Assembly: GCF_000002875.2 (NCBI RefSeq)
Contig: NC_009391.2
Span: 429,486 to 493,485, forward strand
Reading direction: 5' to 3'
From: Leishmania infantum JPCM5
Lineage: Eukaryota; Euglenozoa; Kinetoplastea; Trypanosomatida; Trypanosomatidae
Length of the DNA: 64,000 nucleotides
Numbering within the stretch: the stretch's first letter is position 1; every line of letters begins with the position of its first letter. Both the position numbers and the translations under genes were made by a program. This document shows positions 1 through 11,376 of the stretch, one piece after another. The notes under the pieces are model-generated. The model was not told where the DNA came from, did no database searches, and saw nothing but the letters and a program-made list of their open reading frames with translations.

Positions 1-1244
1 CTTGTTGTTTTGCCACTCTCTCTCTCCCCCACCCTCGCTCCTCCACCGGACTCTATCGTTTCGCGTACGCGCAGACGTGCATCTATACGTCTGCCCCCTT
101 CCTCCCTTCGCGTTGTGTCTTGCGTCTTGCGCTGTTTTCCCTCCTTGTTTTTCATGCTGTATGTATGTATGTGTGTGTGTGTGGTAACAGGACGCGCGCC
201 TACCTCTCGGCGAGTGTTCATGTGTTGTGCTGCCGTGCTCGTGTTTGAATCGTCTTCTCTCTCGCCTCCCCTCGCCTTTTATATGTGCTGTGTGCTGAGT
301 CTGGCATCTCTCTCTTCTACGCTTGCAGGTGCGTTGCCTATTGGTGCTCTTCTTCCCCCCTTCCCCTCCCTCCCGCTGCTCCACAACGTTTAGAAGACGA
401 GCTCGCGTGTGTGTATGTGCATGTGTGCACAGTGCCGGGCCCTTGCGGTGGCCCAGGCGGTGCTGCACACTTTTATGTGTTGTTCCCGTGCCGCCCGCCT
501 CGTCGTCGCCGTTGATATAGAAGACGTGTGCACATCTCTTTAGGAGAGAGTGAGCGCGTGCGGGCGGCGACGACGGCGGGCCCGCGTGCCGGCTCGGCTT
601 CTCTTGCAGGTTTCTTTCCATGCTCCGCCGTGCGCAAATGTTTTTTTTTCGTTGTTTTCCTTCTCGTGGACGTGGCCCTCCCCTTCTCGTATTTCGTTCG
701 CCAACGCGCTTCCGTGCGAGACTTCAACCAGATGAAAAGCCCGCATCACCGCAACGCCGATCACATCTGCTATTCGGCCGGTGCGCGCGAGCGCAGCATT
801 CACCGCGAGACTGCCCTCTCGACGAGAGCCAAAAGCTGCTGAAAGCGAAGACTTCTCATGGACGTGCCAGCTACGCCATTGCCGCGTCCGTCCCTCGCCG
901 CTCTTGAAGCCGCAGCGTCGGGAAGGCCCCCCACCCCTCTCCATAAAAAATGTAAACAGTCGCTTGAAAGAGGGAAGGATGGGAGGCGCGAGACAGGGTG
1001 TCCGCGGACTGCCGCTTCTCTTCTCTCCGCCTTTTCCAGCTCGCGCCATCATAATGTGCGAATCGAGATCCTCTTATCGTCTTGGTCTCTCTGGCTTCTT
1101 TCCGTCGCTCGTGCATGCGCCGGTCCCCGCGTGCGCTTCTCCTCCACCCGGTGATGTGGCATCATCCACATCGAAAGAAAAATACAAGTCAAGTGACGGA
1201 CTCCCTCCTGTGCAGTACAAGCACACACACACACACACGCTGAT
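1..1244 (+). other. Intergenic/UTR sequence upstream of the PEX4-like gene
   Basis: No gene is supported here. The + strand is rich in C and T, with short TG and CA runs, as in Leishmania intergenic and untranslated regions. The open frames present are low in complexity and differ between overlapping frames. It probably holds the 3' UTR of a gene left of the window and the 5' UTR of the E2 gene. Confidence 0.6.
1214..1215 (+). promoter_or_regulatory. Candidate spliced-leader acceptor AG for the PEX4-like gene
   Basis: A short pyrimidine tract (ctccctcctgtgcag) ends in AG 30 bases before the ATG at 1245. A (CA)n run at 1222-1238 lies between them. Longer tracts exist further upstream, so the acceptor actually used is uncertain. 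Confidence 0.35.
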
Positions 1245-1793
1245 ATGCCCAATCCACTTGTGCGGCTCGGCAAGGAGCTGAAGGAGGCGACGGAGCACCC
1301 AGACCCGGACATCCACCTGGAGCTGTATGACCCCACCAAGGGCAGCAACTCCAGCCGCAGTAGCCAGGGCGCTGCGTCGCAGCCCTCTCAGCAGCAGCCC
1401 GGGCTTTACACATGGCTGGCCATTCTCAAGGGCCCACCCGATACACCGTTCGCGGGCGGCAGCTATCGACTGGTGTTGAGCATCCCGCACGAGTATCCCC
1501 TCGTCCCCCCGAAGGCTGCCTTTATTACAAAGGTGTTCCACCCCAACGTCGAGTTCAACACGGGCAACGTCTGCCTTGATATTCTCAAGAAGCGGTGGTC
1601 GCCGGTGTGGACGCTAAGCTCCGTGTGCCGCGCGATTCTAAATCTACTGGCGGAGCCAGAGTCGGATAGTCCGTTCAACTGCGATGCCGGAAACCTTCTG
1701 CGCGCTGGCGACATGGAGGGTTACGCGAGCCTGGTGCGGTACTACGCCATCACCGACGCGGGAGCGCCGCCATTCGCGGATAACGAGGAGTGA
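1245..1793 (+). CDS. PEX4: Ubiquitin-conjugating enzyme E2, PEX4-like
   Basis: This 182-residue protein has a complete UBC fold. The HPN motif is at residues 99-101 and the catalytic Cys at residue 110, within GNVCLDILKKRWSP. The segment after the catalytic Cys resembles yeast and plant PEX4 most: an L-A-E-P-x-x-D-S-P-x-N motif followed by NLLRAGD and a short C-terminus. PEX4 normally mono-ubiquitinates the cycling import receptor PEX5 at the peroxisome; in trypanosomatids this organelle is the glycosome. Residues 31-52 are a Ser/Gln-rich insertion between the first helix and the first strand, which I would expect to be lineage-specific. The ATG follows a CA repeat and gives a normal E2 N-terminus. 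The E2 assignment is secure; the PEX4 subtype rests on motif resemblance from memory. Confidence 0.85.
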   Translation: MPNPLVRLGKELKEATEHPDPDIHLELYDPTKGSNSSRSSQGAASQPSQQQPGLYTWLAILKGPPDTPFAGGSYRLVLSIPHEYPLVPPKAAFITKVFHPNVEFNTGNVCLDILKKRWSPVWTLSSVCRAILNLLAEPESDSPFNCDAGNLLRAGDMEGYASLVRYYAITDAGAPPFADNEE

Positions 1794-4111
1794 CCGCTTG
1801 AGAAGAACCAAAACGATGGCGGGAGGCGACTGCGGTTCAGTGAAGCATAGCGCGAGGAGTTGAGCAGAGAGACTGAACAACCGGCGCTCCTGTTGTGCTT
1901 GCCTAAGCTTTTTTTTTGCTGCTGTTGTTGCTGTGGCTGCTTTATCTCCCCGTCACCTCTCGCCCCCTCTCACAGGACGGGCTCTCACGGTTATGGTGTC
2001 TGATGCGACGCATGTGTGCTTTTAGGATTTCACGCCCTTTTCATTTCGACATATGCCCCTTCCTTTTTCGCGGCTATAGGAGGTGTCTCTGGTGTGGAGG
2101 GGGGGCGGTGTAATGGTGGTGTGCTGTGTGGTTTGTGGGGTGTCGGAGGCGTCCAAGACGGGTCTTGTCCCTCTGCTGCTGTAGTGAGGTGCGCGTCCTT
2201 GTGCGGCCCCCTTGCCGTTGGCCCACGTACCTTCACACACACACACACACTCACGTGCGCGGCGCCGCCTTCGCTGTCGCATCGTTTTTTTTTTCTTGTT
2301 TTGCTCTGCCACTGCACGGAAGCTCATGCACAGCCGCAGCCAACGCGCACACATAAAAGGTTGCACCGCCCGTGGAAGCTATCACAAAGAAGCCAGAGAG
2401 CCGTCAAGCACATGGGGGCGCTCCCGCAGGGAGGGGAGGCCTTGCATGGAGAACGTAGCTTGCCGGCACCTCTCCAGGTTCTTCGACGGTTACTTTCGTC
2501 AGCAAGCCGTGCTCGTGCTCGTCGTTGCAGCCGCATTCAGCTCTGTGCTTTCCCTTTCTCTTCACAGCACTTTCGGCGCTGCCCGTGGTGCGGGTGATGG
2601 CGCCGACGACGTGCACCGCACCTCATCTCCTTTACCTTGCACCCTTTCTTCTCTTCGTCCCCCCTTCTCTCGTTGCTTTTCCGCTGCCGCTCCTTCTCCG
2701 CCTTGTGTCTCTCATGGGTTGGTTGTGCGCTTCGGTAACAAACTTGGCGATCTGCGCGTTGCTGCTGCTGCTGCTCACATCCACGCTGACCACCCTGCTG
2801 ACTCGTACGCGCACTCTCCGCCCCCCACCCCCTTGTTGTTGCTGCTTCTCGTATCGGGGGCAGTCACGTTCCAGAGGACGTTCTGTTGTCACCCTTTTTC
2901 TTCGCCTATTAGCCTCCTTTGGTCTCTCCCCCCCCACACACACACACACCGCACCTCCGCCTATATCTCCTGTCTGTCGGCCTGTCGGTCTCTGTCTGGA
3001 CGCTGTCCCCCTTCTCTTTGCCAAGCGTCCCTCAACGCTGTTTTTTTTTTTTTGGCGGCCATCACACCTGTACAGCCGCCGAGCGATCCCCCTATCCCGC
3101 TTCGTTCTGCGGGGGTGCCGGGCTTCTCGGAGATTCATCGACGCTGCCATTGTTCGCTCTCTCTCCACCCATTGGACCCCATCCCTGAGCCTGCTCCCTT
3201 CCTTCCCACCACCAACTCGCCATCACACATCAACGCCCCCTGCCCCCATTCCCGACTCACCACCATAGCTACGCGGACCTGCCGTCCCTCTGGCACTCTG
3301 TCTGCCTCTATCTGCTTTCTTCTACGCCCCACGCTGTCACACCGATACGCGCACCGGCACCCCCTCTCTGAGAGAAGCGGTCGACATTTTCGAGCCGACG
3401 CGCTCGATTTGGCTTGCTCTTGTTTCGCTACTCTTTTTGCCGCACGTGTTGGACCTCGTCTGCGCACGCGCACGCGAGAGGGACACAAGCGGGAGAGGAA
3501 CGTTACAGTTGCTCCACATCACCCACCGACTCTCTTTCACCCAAACACACACACACACATACATACACACTGGTACCACGCCACCTCCTACCTCCCACCT
3601 CCCTCCTACTCGTACTTCTATTTACTATCGCCACGAGTGGCCCTCATACTCATACGCCATCTCTTCCGCCGCCGCGCCCCTCTTTACGCCCTTCCTCTCT
3701 TATCACCCTTCTCCGCTCACGTACAAGCCCACATACACAGGGGGAGGCGACGAAGGAAAAGACGTCGCTGCACCACGAGCACGTTAAGTGGAGGGAGGAC
3801 GAACAAAAATACGGACGAGGAGCGGAAGCGAAACCCAACAGAAGATTCACGGAGGTGCACGAAGGAGGAAAAAAAGGCAGGGGCTGCACTTTCACACACG
3901 TCCTGCACCCACTCCACTATACACGTAGCCGGCGCATTTCTGTAGAGTACCATCGAGCTGACGAGCGTTCGCAAGACATCACTCGTATTGACCTCTCTCT
4001 TTCTCTCTGTGTGTGGCGCAAGTCTCTCGCGCCCTCCTTCTTTCTCACTCCTCTCCCTCGTCCCTCGAGTCTTCTGCTTGTCTCTTCGCCTCACCCTCCT
4101 TAACCGTGCGC

Positions 4112-4144
4112 GTGTTTGCTGTTTGGCGCCAAGAACAGCAACAC
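4112..4144. repeat. Imperfect palindrome centred on tggcgcca
   Basis: The arms gtgtttgctgttt and aagaacagcaacac pair around the self-complementary tggcgcca core, with single-base bulges. It stands out because the surrounding DNA is almost purely pyrimidine on this strand. No function can be assigned. Confidence 0.4.
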
Positions 4145-6761
4145 CTCAAGGAAGGAGGCGAGAGAGGGAAACGTTAGAGCAGGGGGTATCGTCTCTCTCT
4201 CTCTCTCGTTTTTTTTTCTTGTGTGAGTGCGCGTGTGCCCGTCAGTGTACGCGTCTTTGTGTACACATCTATCCCTCATTCCTCCTTTCCTTCCTTCCCC
4301 CGGTCTCACTTTTCACAGCCAAGCAAGCACGGAGCCGAGTACATGCTCATAGACAAACTCGTCTCCCATCTCTCTGTCTGTCTCTGTCGCTGTGCCTTGT
4401 TTCTACTCTCTTCTTCTGTTTTGTGTACCGCATCTCTTTAGTTTTCGTTGGCTGTTTGCTCTTGTTGCCACCCCTCCCTTATTTCGCCTACTTGTGTCGT
4501 TGTCTGCCGCTCTCCGTGTCTGCCTCTGTACGTCTCTTGCTCGGCTTCGAATACACACGCTTCGCCACCTCCACTCTGCCTCCGCCCCACCCCCTCCCCC
4601 TCGTCTGTTTTCTTATGTATGCCTGTGCTTGCGCGTTTTGGTCAAGTGCGACTCATCACCCCCTTTTTTGTGTCTCCTTCCCCCGCCATCTCTCTCTCTG
4701 AGCCTCCCTGCAAGCGTCGCTGTGCGTGCACCTGCCACTTACCTGTTTTTAGCTCTTTCCCCCTTCTCTTCGCCCGCCTCTCCCCCGTCTTGGTCTTGTT
4801 TCCTTCCCCTCGTCATTTCACTCGTGTATGTGTCTCGCTCTCTTTCTCTCGGTTTTCACGACGCTTGCATCTCTGCTAAGCGCCCTTCTCTCTTCCTCCT
4901 CCTCTCTCTCCACTCCCCGCTCCCTCTCGAACCCGCCGACACCCTCGCCCAGCAGCCCGGCGCCTTCACGCTGTATCCCTCTTCCCTCTCACCGCACGCG
5001 CGCCTGCTGTCTTCGGGTGGATTGGGGGAGGGGGACTTCTACCATTTCGTTCGCATAACTCTCTTTTTTTTTGTATTTGGTCTGCCGCTTCGTTGGCGCT
5101 GAGCAGTTCTCTTTAGTGTGAAATTTTCTTTTTTTTTCCGTTGCATCACTGTGTGTTTCACGTTGGCTCGCTCCTCTCTCGGTCTCTTCCTTTCGTGCAC
5201 GCACGCACTCTCTTTCTCTCCCCTCCCCTCACTCCCCCGCATTCCCCCTTCTCTCTTCACTTTCTTTGTTGTCCCCCCCCGCTGGCTGCGTCGTTTCTCT
5301 TCTTCGTTTGTAGTGTGTTATTCTCTCTTTTATTGCCCAATCCTCCCTCTCTTCGTGCGTGTCTCTGCCTGTCTTTATCTCTCTGCGTGTGACTCCCTAA
5401 CCCCCCCCCCGTACTCGCCCTCCTTCCCACACGGCACCTCTCTTCTTTCCTTACATTGGTTCTCTTCCTCCTCCTCCCCCCGCCACACACTAGCCGCGGC
5501 CTCATTGCGAAAAGGCGCTTCACTGTTTTATTTGTCGTTTCCACCTCTGTTAGTTCCTGGATGCGCGTGTCTCTCTCTGTCCTCCCTCTCCCTCCCCCTC
5601 TCCTCCACTCCCTCTCTCTCCCTCTCGCCCAGCCTTCTGTTCGCTCCTCTTTTGCCTTTCCTTGCGTCTTCTCTTACGTTTCACGTGTCTCGTCGTCTTC
5701 TCGTCTAACTGCCTTGGCCCCCACCCCTTCCCCTCCGTCTGTCTCTCTCTCTCCACCCAACTGACATCCTACGCCATCCCTGTCTCCGTTTTGTTGTCCT
5801 TCTTCTCGTGAATCGTCTTCCTTTTCGACTGCCCCGCGCCGCCTCGCGACTTCTCCAGGAGGGCGCAGCAACGACGCAAGGGCTACAGCGAGTGCGGAAG
5901 AGCCCCGGGTTCCTTCCTCCTTCGCCCCCCCTCCCCCTATTGCTCCGCCCATCCCTCCCGCGAGACGCACGTACACGCGTGCGTACCCAGGCACACGTGG
6001 ACGCGTGTCGGGGGAGGACGAGACGGCTGTGAGAAGCCCCCACATTCACTCTCCCTTCGTTTTTTTTCCCTGGTTCGGCTCCCTTGCCTTCGACACTACA
6101 CTTGGCGTACCTGTGCTCGCGCTTCCCTCTTCCCCTTCATCTCGTTGCATCTCTCCGCGATTCCATACATTTAGCGTGCCCGCTCTCTCTCTCTCTCTCT
6201 GCGTGTCTCTCTCCGTATTGCATTACACACCTGGGGCTCACCCGCGTGCCTGTTTCCGTGCGTCTGGCTGGTGGCTGTACACTGTTGTGTAGCTGCTTTG
6301 GTTCTTGCTTGCAATCAGCCTCCGTCACCCTCACCCCCGCTCCTCCATCGATCCCTCTTCTTCCCTTCGCCCAGACTGTCTTCAAACAACGGGAGAGACG
6401 CACACCTCGTAACGCAACGACACCAAGGCGAAAGAAACACACAGTGGAACGACGAAGAGCGGAGAAGGGCTGCGCACGTGCCGCCGCCGCTACTTTCCAC
6501 TCACTCACTCACTTACTCGCTCTCACATACCTTCTTTCCCTCTCCGCGCCGGTGTGCGTCGGTCTTCGCTTGACGCTTCGCCTTGAACATTTTGGTGTGG
6601 TCTTGTCTCAAAAGGGGTACTCTCTCCTTGTAGCGCTCCCTTCTTGTGTGCTGTGTGTGCATGTATGTTGAGTACTGCAGCGGCGACTCGTGCGCTTTTC
6701 GTGTCCCCTCCTCCTCTTCTCTTGGTTTCTCTTCTCTCTGCGTTCAAGAGAGCTCTCTCAC

Positions 6762-6837
6762 TCTCTCACTCTCTCCCCCCTCTCTCACTCTCTCCCCCCT
6801 CTCTCACTCTCTCCCCCCTCTCTCACTCTCTCCCCCC
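6762..6837 (+). repeat. Minisatellite: four exact copies of a 19-bp CT-rich unit
   Basis: The unit tctctcactctctcccccc repeats four times without change. It is flanked by simpler CT repeats. It is probably a slippage product of the polypyrimidine spacer and may vary in length between strains. Confidence 0.85.
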
Positions 6838-9800
6838 TCTCTCTCTCTCCCGTCCTTCCTTCCTTTTCCTCTTGTGAAATTTGTTCTCAACTCCCTCACC
6901 TTTTTGTTGTTCTTGTGTGTGTGTGTGTCTCCCTCTCTTCCTCCCTCCGCCCGTTTTTCCTGTGTCTTGCTCGTCTTCTGAATTTTCTTCTTCCTCTCTC
7001 TCTCACTCTTCGTCACTGTTTTCGAATCGGTCATCTCGCTAGACATTGCCGTCACCGTCGCCATCGCTACTCGCCCTTTCGTTGTTTGTTTTTGTCATCA
7101 AACCTCCTTTCTTCTCTCTCTCCCTGTGTGCGTGCGCGTGCGCTCTATCCCTCCCTTCTCGCCCTCCCTCTTCTCTCTTCCACTCTTCTTGTCGTCGTCC
7201 TTTGTTTTTGCTTTTTCCTGTTGCTGTGAGGCGTCGTCGTCTTCCCGAGAACACGCGCAAAGGCCGGGGGTGCGCCTCCCTCATCTCTCTCTCTCCATCT
7301 CCCTCCTACTCTTGCTGCTGCTGTGCCTCCTCGCACTGCCGCGCTCGTGCGTGCGCGCAAAAACACACGCGCACACACATACACACAAAAACTTGCCGCT
7401 AAATTTGTTTTAAGATTTTGATCTTGCGCGCCCCCTCCCGCTTTCTCTCCACTCCCTGCCTCTCGTCAACCACAGCTTACCTATACATACGTGTACACAC
7501 GTTCTCCGGCGCCGATACGCTCGCGAACGCATACGCAACCATACGCGCGGCCAGCTCATCCCGAGCGAACGGGAGAACAGGAAAGGCGCAGCTGAAAGAA
7601 TCACAAAAGAGGCGCTCGGGGCTCGCGCGTCCTACAGATACTTCACAGGCTTCTTATACAAGTTAGATTTCCATTTTTTTTTCGCTTTCCCTTCCTAGTC
7701 TCACGGTTGCCGTTGCGCCGCCCTTTCCTCCCCTTCCGCGATTCTTCGTGCGAGTCGCCGGCCTTCGTCGCCTATCGCGCTCTTTCTCTCTCCCCTAGAT
7801 CTCGTGTGCTGTACGAGTGCTGCACCTGCGCTGCTTTACTCCTCGTCTACTCCGCCGCTCCTTTAGTCTTTATCTTCACAGCCCTCCCTCCCCTCCCTCC
7901 GGACACCCCTTCCGTTACGACAATCACGTCGTGCATCCTTCTTCGCCTTGTTGTTTCGCGGCCGGCTCGTGCACAGAAATTCCGTCTTTACAAGGGATCT
8001 GCTGCTACACGTGCGCGCAGCTTTCAGCGGAGAGATCACCCTCTCCTCTCCCCTTGATCTCAGTCCTGTGCCCTCCTCCTCCCCCTCCTCCCTGTCTTTT
8101 TCCCCTTGTTCGTGTTTTCTGTGGTTGCCATTCTTCCGTCGGCCGGGTCATCTGCCGCAGCGGTGCGTCTCCGCCCTCCTTGTGTGGTTGTGTGCGCGAG
8201 CTGCCGTTGCACTCTATACACACACCCACGAGAGAGGCAACCGTTTGTGTTTTCCCTTTTCTCCTCGGCGTGCGCGTTGTCTTTGTGGGCCTCTCTCTGT
8301 CTCTGGTTGGGCTTGCGATCGGGTAGTTGTGTGGGCGTTGCTGCTGTGGTTGTGTTTGTGGTGGTGGCTGTGGGTCTGCGTCTTGCCCCTTCCCCCCTCC
8401 CTCCGTTAGTTTCTTCCTCGATTTCTTGTTTCCCACGGCCTCCTCCCCTCAACCCCTGCCTCTGTCTTTTTCTCTCCATCGCTTCCCCGCGCCCTTCTTC
8501 TTGTTTCCATCTCCCCCCTCAGAGTCGTTGGCATTCATCGATAGAAGTCCATGCAAGGACAGTGACGCCCCTCTCTTTATTTCACTCTCGCTCCTTCTCC
8601 GCTCTCCGCTCGTGCGGTGACGAGGAACAGCAGCAGCAAGGTCAGCAAGCGTGTGTGCTTGAGGACTCTGCCTGAGCGGAGCAGATCATCTCCACCACCT
8701 TTTTCCCCCTTTCTCGCCACCCCCTCCCCTTTCCTTTCTCTGTCTACCTCTTCTCGCACGCGTAGATCCGCAGTGGGCTTGTTTTGCTTTTCCCCGCCCC
8801 TCCCCCCTCCTCCCCTCTTCCGTTTCGTCGATTCTGGTTTCCGTGCAGCCTTCCTATCCGTGTCGTGCCTCTCTCTCTCGCTCGCTTTTCATTCGTCCAG
8901 TATAGACGCCTGTGCCGCTGGGCGGTCTTTCTGGCCCTGGCGCTCTCCTCGTGTGCGCGTGAGTACGCGTTTCTTTGGCGCTGCTCGCTGTCTTACGGCT
9001 TGGCTCGGGTGCAACGATCTCCTGACCGTCTGCCAGCCACTCTCTGCGCGGCTCTTCTCTCTCCCACTGCGGTTCCTCCCTCCCTGCCTTCCTTCCTCTT
9101 TTTTTTTTCCTCTCTGCGCGTGCGCGCGCACCTGTCGCTTTCTATCTCTGTTACTTGGGCAGGCTTCACTGTGTCGTGCGTCGCTTCTCCGTCCCCACTC
9201 TTCCCACTTCATTGAGCCTCCATTGCTTCCGAGCAAGGCTGGAGCATCTCCGCCTACGGGGGAGGGTCACCTTCGCTCTTTCTCTCTCTCCCGCGCACTT
9301 CGTGACATCTTTCCGTGGGTTTAAAGAGCTCTTGTCTGTTTCGCTGTCCTCTGGTTGCGTAACGTCTCTCAGTTGCAGTGCAGTCGCCCACGCGCACGTT
9401 CTCTCTTCTCGTTTTTTTTTGGATTTGTTGTTGTGAAGTCGACTCGTGGGTCCACGTGTGCAATTTCGTGAAAGGGACGCATAGACGCATTTGCTATACA
9501 GGGGCGGACGCACCCTCTGCCAGCCCCCGTGCTTCCACTTGTGTCTGTCTGTCAGCTTTTCTGTTTGCAAGGGCTTCGTCTCCATCCCCTCCTTCCCCTC
9601 CTCCTCCTCCTCCCTCCTCCTTTTTCTGTTTTTCTTCGCTTGCTTCCTTGAGTGTTTTCTCGTGTTGTTGTTTGATATCTTTACACAGACTCTCTCTGTC
9701 TGTTTTGTGAGCGCGCGCGTGTTCGTGTGGAATCTTTCCTTTCCCTCCGCAAAACGTGAGCTCCGCTGTACTGAAACGCATCCAGTCAAGCGCAGCGCTT

Positions 9801-11376
9801 TATTATATCACATTCTCGCCTCCTCCGTTGCCCTTTCCCAGCCATCCTTTACCGCCTCCGCCCCCACCTCCCTCGCTCTCCCTTGTTTCTTCGCCTTCTT
9901 GTGCGTTTTTTGTTGTGTGCCGCTGCCCGTTGTGTTGTATGTCTGCATCTGTTACAGTGGCCCCGTCTACCGTTTCTTCTTGCCTCCTCCCTCTCTACGC
10001 ATACCCCTTCCCCCTTCCCCCTTCCCCACCACACACACACGTACCAATACGCGCCGTCTCTGCGCTCTCTTCCCCCTCTGCCTCTCTCCACTACCATCTC
10101 CTCAGGACTTCTTCGTCTGCTTCGCTTACCTGGGCCGATTTCCATTGTCCGTGCCATCTTGTTCTCCCTCTCTCCCTCTCTCTTTTACGTCTCTTGCGCA
10201 AGTATCGCTGCGTGTTGTCTGTGCCTGTGTGTGTCACCGTGACAGCGCCTGCGTACGAACCACTTGCTTTTTGTTTTCCCTTCTGTCTGTCTCAGTCTGC
10301 CTGTCTTCTCGGTCTTCTCTTGTTTCTGTGTCGTGCCCGTTGACGCCCTGCCCTGCCCTCCCCCCTCCACCGCGCGATCTCTTCTGTCTGCGTCTGTCTG
10401 CGTGTGTCTGTGTCTGTCCGTAACTTGGGCTTCCTCCTCCTCTCTTCTTGTCCCTTCGGTTGTTGCTCTTCCTTCTTCTTTACTGGCTTGGGTCTGCCAG
10501 AAGACACAACGGCGTGCGCGTGTGGTGTGTGTGCTCTCGTTGTTCGGGCCATCTCATCTGCAGGATCTGTTATTCTTTCTCTTCTCTCTGCACTTGTGCG
10601 TGTGCCTGTGCGTGGTTGTCTCTTCCGCCCTCCCGTCTTGTTCTCGCTATTGGTTGTCGCCTGCTCTCGTTCGCCGGCTGCTCTGCCTGTGTGTGTGTGT
10701 CTCTCTGTTTTTCCTCGCCTTTTCAGTGTTGAGTTGCCAACGATCCTCCGAACCACGCCCACGCCCACGCACACGGACATCTACACACACACACACACCC
10801 GACGCACACGCCCTCGGGCACATACACGCCCCCCTCCCACTCGACATCCCCCGCCTCATCATCTCTGCGGGGTTGTCTTTGTAGCACCATCACTTTTCTG
10901 TCCTTGTCTATCTGTTTCTCTCCCTGCCCCTCTCTCGCTCTCGCTTCTGTGAAAGTCCGCAGCGGCGGCAGCGTCGTCACCCAGTGCGCAAGTCAGCAGT
11001 GAGGTATAACCCGCCCTCCCCCTCTGTTGCTCCACAACGAGCCTTTAAAAAGCCGCTTAAAGTGCGCTCGCCTTCCTCGCTCTTCATTCTTTCTGCTCGT
11101 GCCTATTGTGTGTATTGTGTGTCTGGGCCATCTTAACGTGCTTCTCTCGGCGCTTGCGGCCCCCCTCCCCCTTTCCCTTCCTTCACCTGCCCGAACGCCG
11201 TTCCTCGTCGCCTCTCTCTCGGTCTCCGTCTCGACTTCTCTCTTGCGCACTTGCGAACGGTTTTGCTACAAGGCGCGCGCGTGTCTGCATCTGCGCGGGT
11301 CTTTGCTCTCCCCCTCCGCCTCCTGCTGATCTCTGGCTCTTCCTTTCTTTCCTAACGCACCCGAGAGGGCCGCGCC

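Larger units (their letters stand above)
1794..11376 (+). other. 9.6-kb pyrimidine-rich region without a convincing gene
   Basis: The + strand is dominated by CT tracts, poly-T runs and (CA)n/(TG)n microsatellites throughout. Open frames of up to 577 codons occur in it. They encode only Ser/Leu/Pro/His-rich low-complexity sequence and overlap in several frames, as expected where purine-containing stop codons are rare. I see no recognisable domain, RNA gene or transposon remnant. It may hold very long UTRs of the flanking genes or non-coding transcripts. Confidence 0.6.

Noticed and set aside
2212..3945. A 577-codon + strand open frame
   Set aside because: It starts with a TTG, encodes Ser/Pro/His/Leu-rich low-complexity sequence, has no domain and overlaps long frames in other phases. 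CT-rich DNA naturally lacks stop codons.
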